Source: CAYWBI01 sp964456445
GTDB taxonomy: Bacteria > Calditrichota > Calditrichia > Calditrichales > J004
Direction: 5' to 3'
NCBI GenBank assembly: GCA_964456445.1
Contig: CAYWBI010000163.1
Span: 1-8,496, forward strand
Length of the DNA: 8,496 nucleotides
A program made the position numbers and the translations under genes. The notes beneath the pieces were generated by a model that saw only the letters and a list, made by a program, of their open reading frames with translations, searched no databases and was not told the origin of the DNA. Positions 7,032 to 8,496 of this stretch are shown piece by piece. Each line of letters opens with the position of its first letter. Positions within the stretch are counted from its first letter, which is position 1.

Positions 7032-7481
7032 TTAGATTACCGCCGGATGCGCCGGTCCTTTTATCTGATGTACGGATTGCTGAGACAAGTCCTTTAAGGT
7101 AATACTCATAAAATAATTTTCCAAACCCTGTTGAATGACTTCGAGCGGCGATTTAATTGTACAGGTATCAAATAGATTGCAGGTACAGGAAACTTCACCG
7201 GAACAGGACATAAAGGTAAACGGCCCCTCGATGGCTTCAACAATTTCTGCCAGACTGATTTGTTCGGCCTTACGCGCCAGCATGTAGCCTCCCTTAACCC
7301 CCTGTATGGAATCGAGCATACCCTCCTTTTTAAGGGTTTGCAATACCTTGCCCAGTAATTCCTGCGGAAGGCTGTAACGTTGCGCCAGTTCACGGACAGT
7401 CGCGGGTTCACGGGTAGAGATACCAGCCATATCAACCATGGCGAACAAGGCATATTCAGTTTTTTTGCTCAGACGTAACAT
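7032..7481 (-). CDS. iscR: Rrf2/IscR-family Fe-S-responsive transcriptional regulator
   Basis: 149 residues. The N-terminal winged helix-turn-helix is clear: LSKKTEYALFAMVDMA (4-19), the recognition region ATVRELAQRYSLPQELLGKVLQTLKKEG (27-54), and wing GVKGGYMLA (61-69). The C-terminal half has Cys93, Cys99, Cys101 and Cys107, giving C-x5-C-x7-C with an extra cysteine, in the place where E. coli IscR binds [2Fe-2S] through C92, C98, C104 and H107. There is no His three residues after the last cysteine, so the fourth ligand may differ. Family knowledge and position at the head of the SUF operon suggest it senses cluster status and represses the operon. The ATG has no Shine-Dalgarno and is overlapped by an IscR-like operator. 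The symbol is by family; SufR or another Rrf2 name could equally apply. Confidence 0.88.
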   Translation of the reverse strand: MLRLSKKTEYALFAMVDMAGISTREPATVRELAQRYSLPQELLGKVLQTLKKEGMLDSIQGVKGGYMLARKAEQISLAEIVEAIEGPFTFMSCSGEVSCTCNLFDTCTIKSPLEVIQQGLENYFMSITLKDLSQQSVHQIKGPAHPAVI

Positions 7482-7504
7482 ATCAGACTATTTTGGTCTT
7501 GTAT
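7480..7504. promoter_or_regulatory. IscR type 1-like operator overlapping the iscR start codon
   Basis: The core GACTATTTTGGTC (7486-7498, plus strand) fits the core of the E. coli IscR type 1 consensus, GACTRWWWYAGTC, at 12 of 13 positions. Over the full 25-base site, including ATA and TAT at the two ends, 20 positions agree by my hand count. The site covers the last bases of the iscR start codon and the bases where a Shine-Dalgarno would lie, so bound protein would block the front of the gene. The consensus comes from a distant phylum, so use here is inferred. Confidence 0.55.
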
Positions 7505-7516
7505 TTGATTAAACAA

Positions 7517-7541
7517 AAACCCGACCTTTTTGATCGGGTTT
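7517..7541 (-). terminator. Terminator-shaped hairpin in front of iscR
   Basis: AAACCCGA (7517-7524) and TCGGGTTT (7534-7541) form an eight-pair stem with a nine-base loop. On the minus strand the stem runs straight into TTTTTGTTT, the form of an intrinsic terminator. No minus-strand gene ends here: the structure lies about 35 bases before iscR, and the predicted iscR promoter start falls inside it. It may therefore be a 5' stabilising hairpin, an attenuator for a transcript starting further upstream, or the end of an unseen small RNA. Confidence 0.6.
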
Positions 7542-7544
7542 CCA

Positions 7545-7574
7545 AATATAAGATAGTGCAGGCCAAATAGTCAA
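7545..7574 (-). promoter_or_regulatory. Predicted sigma70-type promoter for the iscR-suf operon
   Basis: On the minus strand TTGACT (7574-7569) is followed after 18 bases by TATATT (7550-7545), each matching the standard hexamer at five of six positions. Transcription would begin near 7537-7540, about 57 bases before the iscR ATG. The -35 box lies inside an IscR-like half-site, which fits autorepression. Confidence 0.5.
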
Positions 7575-7576
7575 GA
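7561..7576 (-). promoter_or_regulatory. Second IscR-like half-site on the -35 box
   Basis: On the minus strand CTTGACTATTT (7576-7566) fits the left half of the E. coli IscR type 1 consensus, SYYGACTRWWW, at every position; the right half is poor. The stretch GACTATTTGGCC here is repeated in inverted orientation as GACTATTTTGGTC on the plus strand at 7486-7498, so the two copies face each other across the hairpin at 7517-7541. Confidence 0.45.
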
Positions 7577-7622
7577 GTGAAAAGGAGAATTTTTTAATGA
7601 TTTAAAAATACTGTTCCACCCC

Positions 7623-7642
7623 TGTGCACAATTTGTACAAAT
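7623..7642. repeat. Adjacent perfect palindromes in the divergent promoter region
   Basis: TGTGCACA (7623-7630) abuts ATTTGTACAAAT (7631-7642); both are perfect palindromes. They lie about 110 bases before the plus-strand beta-barrel gene and overlap its candidate -35 box, so an operator for a dimeric regulator of that gene is plausible. The sequence does not match the IscR-like sites. Confidence 0.4.
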
Positions 7643-7662
7643 GGGAATTAAACATATTTAAT
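7633..7662 (+). promoter_or_regulatory. Possible promoter of the beta-barrel gene
   Basis: TTGTAC (7633-7638) and TTTAAT (7657-7662) are separated by 18 bases. The -10 box matches at five of six positions, but the -35 box matches only in its TTG. A start near 7669 would leave a leader of about 80 bases that contains the dyad at 7712-7725. Confidence 0.3.
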
Positions 7663-7711
7663 ATCGCTGTTGTATATCCGCACAAGCTGACAACTCTGAA
7701 TGGCATTGCTT

Positions 7712-7725
7712 TTGCATAGATGCAA
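7712..7725. repeat. Dyad TTGCAT-AG-ATGCAA before the beta-barrel gene
   Basis: Six-base arms (7712-7717 and 7720-7725) are inverted around AG, ending 25 bases before the ATG at 7751. The two-base centre is too short for an RNA loop with all pairs formed, so a protein-binding site is the more natural reading. Confidence 0.3.
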
Positions 7726-7750
7726 TAGGAAATAATAATCGGGAAAAAAA

Positions 7751-8410
7751 ATGCTACAAAAATTAAAATATATTTTATTGATCATCCTTTTGCCGTTTTT
7801 AGCAAATGCGGGGAATTTCCACTTGCAGGGAGACATAGGTTACCGTTCGGGACTGTCGCTTCAAATGGGGGTTATGGTTAGCCACTTCGCCAAAAACTTC
7901 CCCCTCAAGTTCCGTATTGCCGGCGCATATACTTCACTCGATCCTGGGAATCCGCTTGCGGCACGCCGTATTTTTATAAATAATGCAACAAATGGCACGC
8001 CGGAAAAATCGGGCCGTGCCGTTGATCTCAGATTTGATCTTCTTTATAAGGTAAAATGGTTTGCATTACAAAACGCTTATTTCTTTGCAGGTCCCCGCTA
8101 CTCAACATTCACGGCGACTTTTGATTTTGTTGGAGGGAATGAAGACTTTGATATTAACTGTGATCAGTGGGGGTTTGGAGCGGGGCTGGAAACCAACTAT
8201 GCGATAAGCAATAAAATAAATATGGTTCTCAGTGCGGGGCTGGATTATTTTATAACGGATTTTATCCACGGTCACGATACCACCTACTATACCAATGGTG
8301 AAATCTATAACGGACGTGAAAATTTTACGTACAATGACGCCGATCAGGCAATCAATCAGCCGAAACTATTGCCTAAAATTTCAATAGGATTCAGCTACTT
8401 ATTGTATTAG
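7751..8410 (+). CDS. Uncharacterised outer-membrane beta-barrel protein
   Basis: 219 residues. The signal peptide is clear: MLQKLKYILLIILLPFLANA, with cleavage likely after Ala20. The mature part alternates polar and hydrophobic residues in short strands separated by Gly and Asn/Asp-rich turns, for example RFDLLYKVKWFALQ (94-107), FGAGLETNYAIS (142-153) and MVLSAGLDYFIT (158-169), and ends in ISIGFSYLLY (210-219) with a C-terminal aromatic residue, as in outer-membrane barrels recognised by the BAM machinery. The size suits about eight to ten strands. The segment ARRIFINNATNGTPEKSG (71-88) looks like a conserved family signature, but I cannot name the family or a function. GGGA seven bases before the ATG may serve as ribosome binding site. 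It is divergent from iscR, so a shared control region is possible. One cysteine (137) is present. Confidence 0.8.
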   Translation: MLQKLKYILLIILLPFLANAGNFHLQGDIGYRSGLSLQMGVMVSHFAKNFPLKFRIAGAYTSLDPGNPLAARRIFINNATNGTPEKSGRAVDLRFDLLYKVKWFALQNAYFFAGPRYSTFTATFDFVGGNEDFDINCDQWGFGAGLETNYAISNKINMVLSAGLDYFITDFIHGHDTTYYTNGEIYNGRENFTYNDADQAINQPKLLPKISIGFSYLLY

Positions 8411-8496
8411 TGGATTTAGGGAAATAGTTATAAAAGCCCTGGAATATTTGTACGTTGATTTTTTGGGCACCGTTACAAGATCAAATCATTACTAGT
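8411..8496. other. Non-coding tail of the window
   Basis: After the stop of the beta-barrel gene I see no ORF, convincing terminator or promoter. GCCC (8437-8440) and GGGC (8466-8469) could form only a four-pair stem. Confidence 0.4.

Noticed and set aside
7648..7836. 62-residue open frame on the minus strand in the divergent region
   Set aside because: It overlaps the start of the beta-barrel gene, shows no family features, and no ribosome binding site precedes it.
8437..8469. Possible terminator after the beta-barrel gene
   Set aside because: Only GCCC/GGGC pair over a 25-base loop, and no T-tract follows.

Overview
The window is dominated by a minus-strand iron-sulfur cluster assembly (SUF) locus. 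Read in the direction of transcription (high to low coordinates) it holds an Rrf2/IscR-type regulator, a MIP18/DUF59 protein, SufB, SufC, SufD, a second MIP18/DUF59 protein, a 200-odd base non-coding gap, and the cysteine desulfurase SufS. A secreted protein with a type IX secretion (T9SS) C-terminal sorting domain follows on the same strand. On the other side of the regulator, and divergent from it, lies a signal-peptide-bearing outer-membrane beta-barrel candidate on the plus strand.

Organism: the T9SS type A sorting domain (NYPNPFNP start, GTYIYRI and KKMVLIK end), AT-rich spacers and a Gram-negative style beta-barrel protein point to the FCB superphylum or a neighbour such as Calditrichota, Ignavibacteriota or KSB1-like lineages. 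This is inferred from protein style only; no rRNA or other marker is present to fix it.

Layout: 47-1120 (-) T9SS cargo with its own strong ribosome binding site; 1121-1305 AT-rich spacer with a weak terminator candidate; 1306-2526 (-) sufS; 2527-2771 spacer rich in dyad symmetry; 2772-3131 (-) MIP18 protein b; 3143-4417 (-) sufD; 4427-5164 (-) sufC; 5256-6704 (-) sufB; 6728-7030 (-) MIP18 protein a; 7032-7481 (-) Rrf2/IscR; 7482-7750 divergent regulatory region; 7751-8410 (+) beta-barrel protein; 8411-8496 nothing recognised. No stretch above 300 bases lacks a gene.

How it works together: SufS would take sulfur from cysteine, SufBC2D would build the cluster with SufC as ATPase, and the two MIP18 proteins probably help mature or deliver clusters. 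The regulator carries cysteines placed to bind an Fe-S cluster, so it can read cluster supply and control its own operon. The strongest non-coding signal is a close match to the E. coli IscR type 1 site overlapping the regulator's start codon, with a second, inverted half-site on the predicted -35 box and a terminator-shaped hairpin between them. All catalytic residues checked in SufB, SufC, SufD and SufS are present. No SufE, SufU or A-type carrier is encoded in the window. I see a coherent SUF locus with unusual regulatory and accessory detail, not a clearly new biological system.
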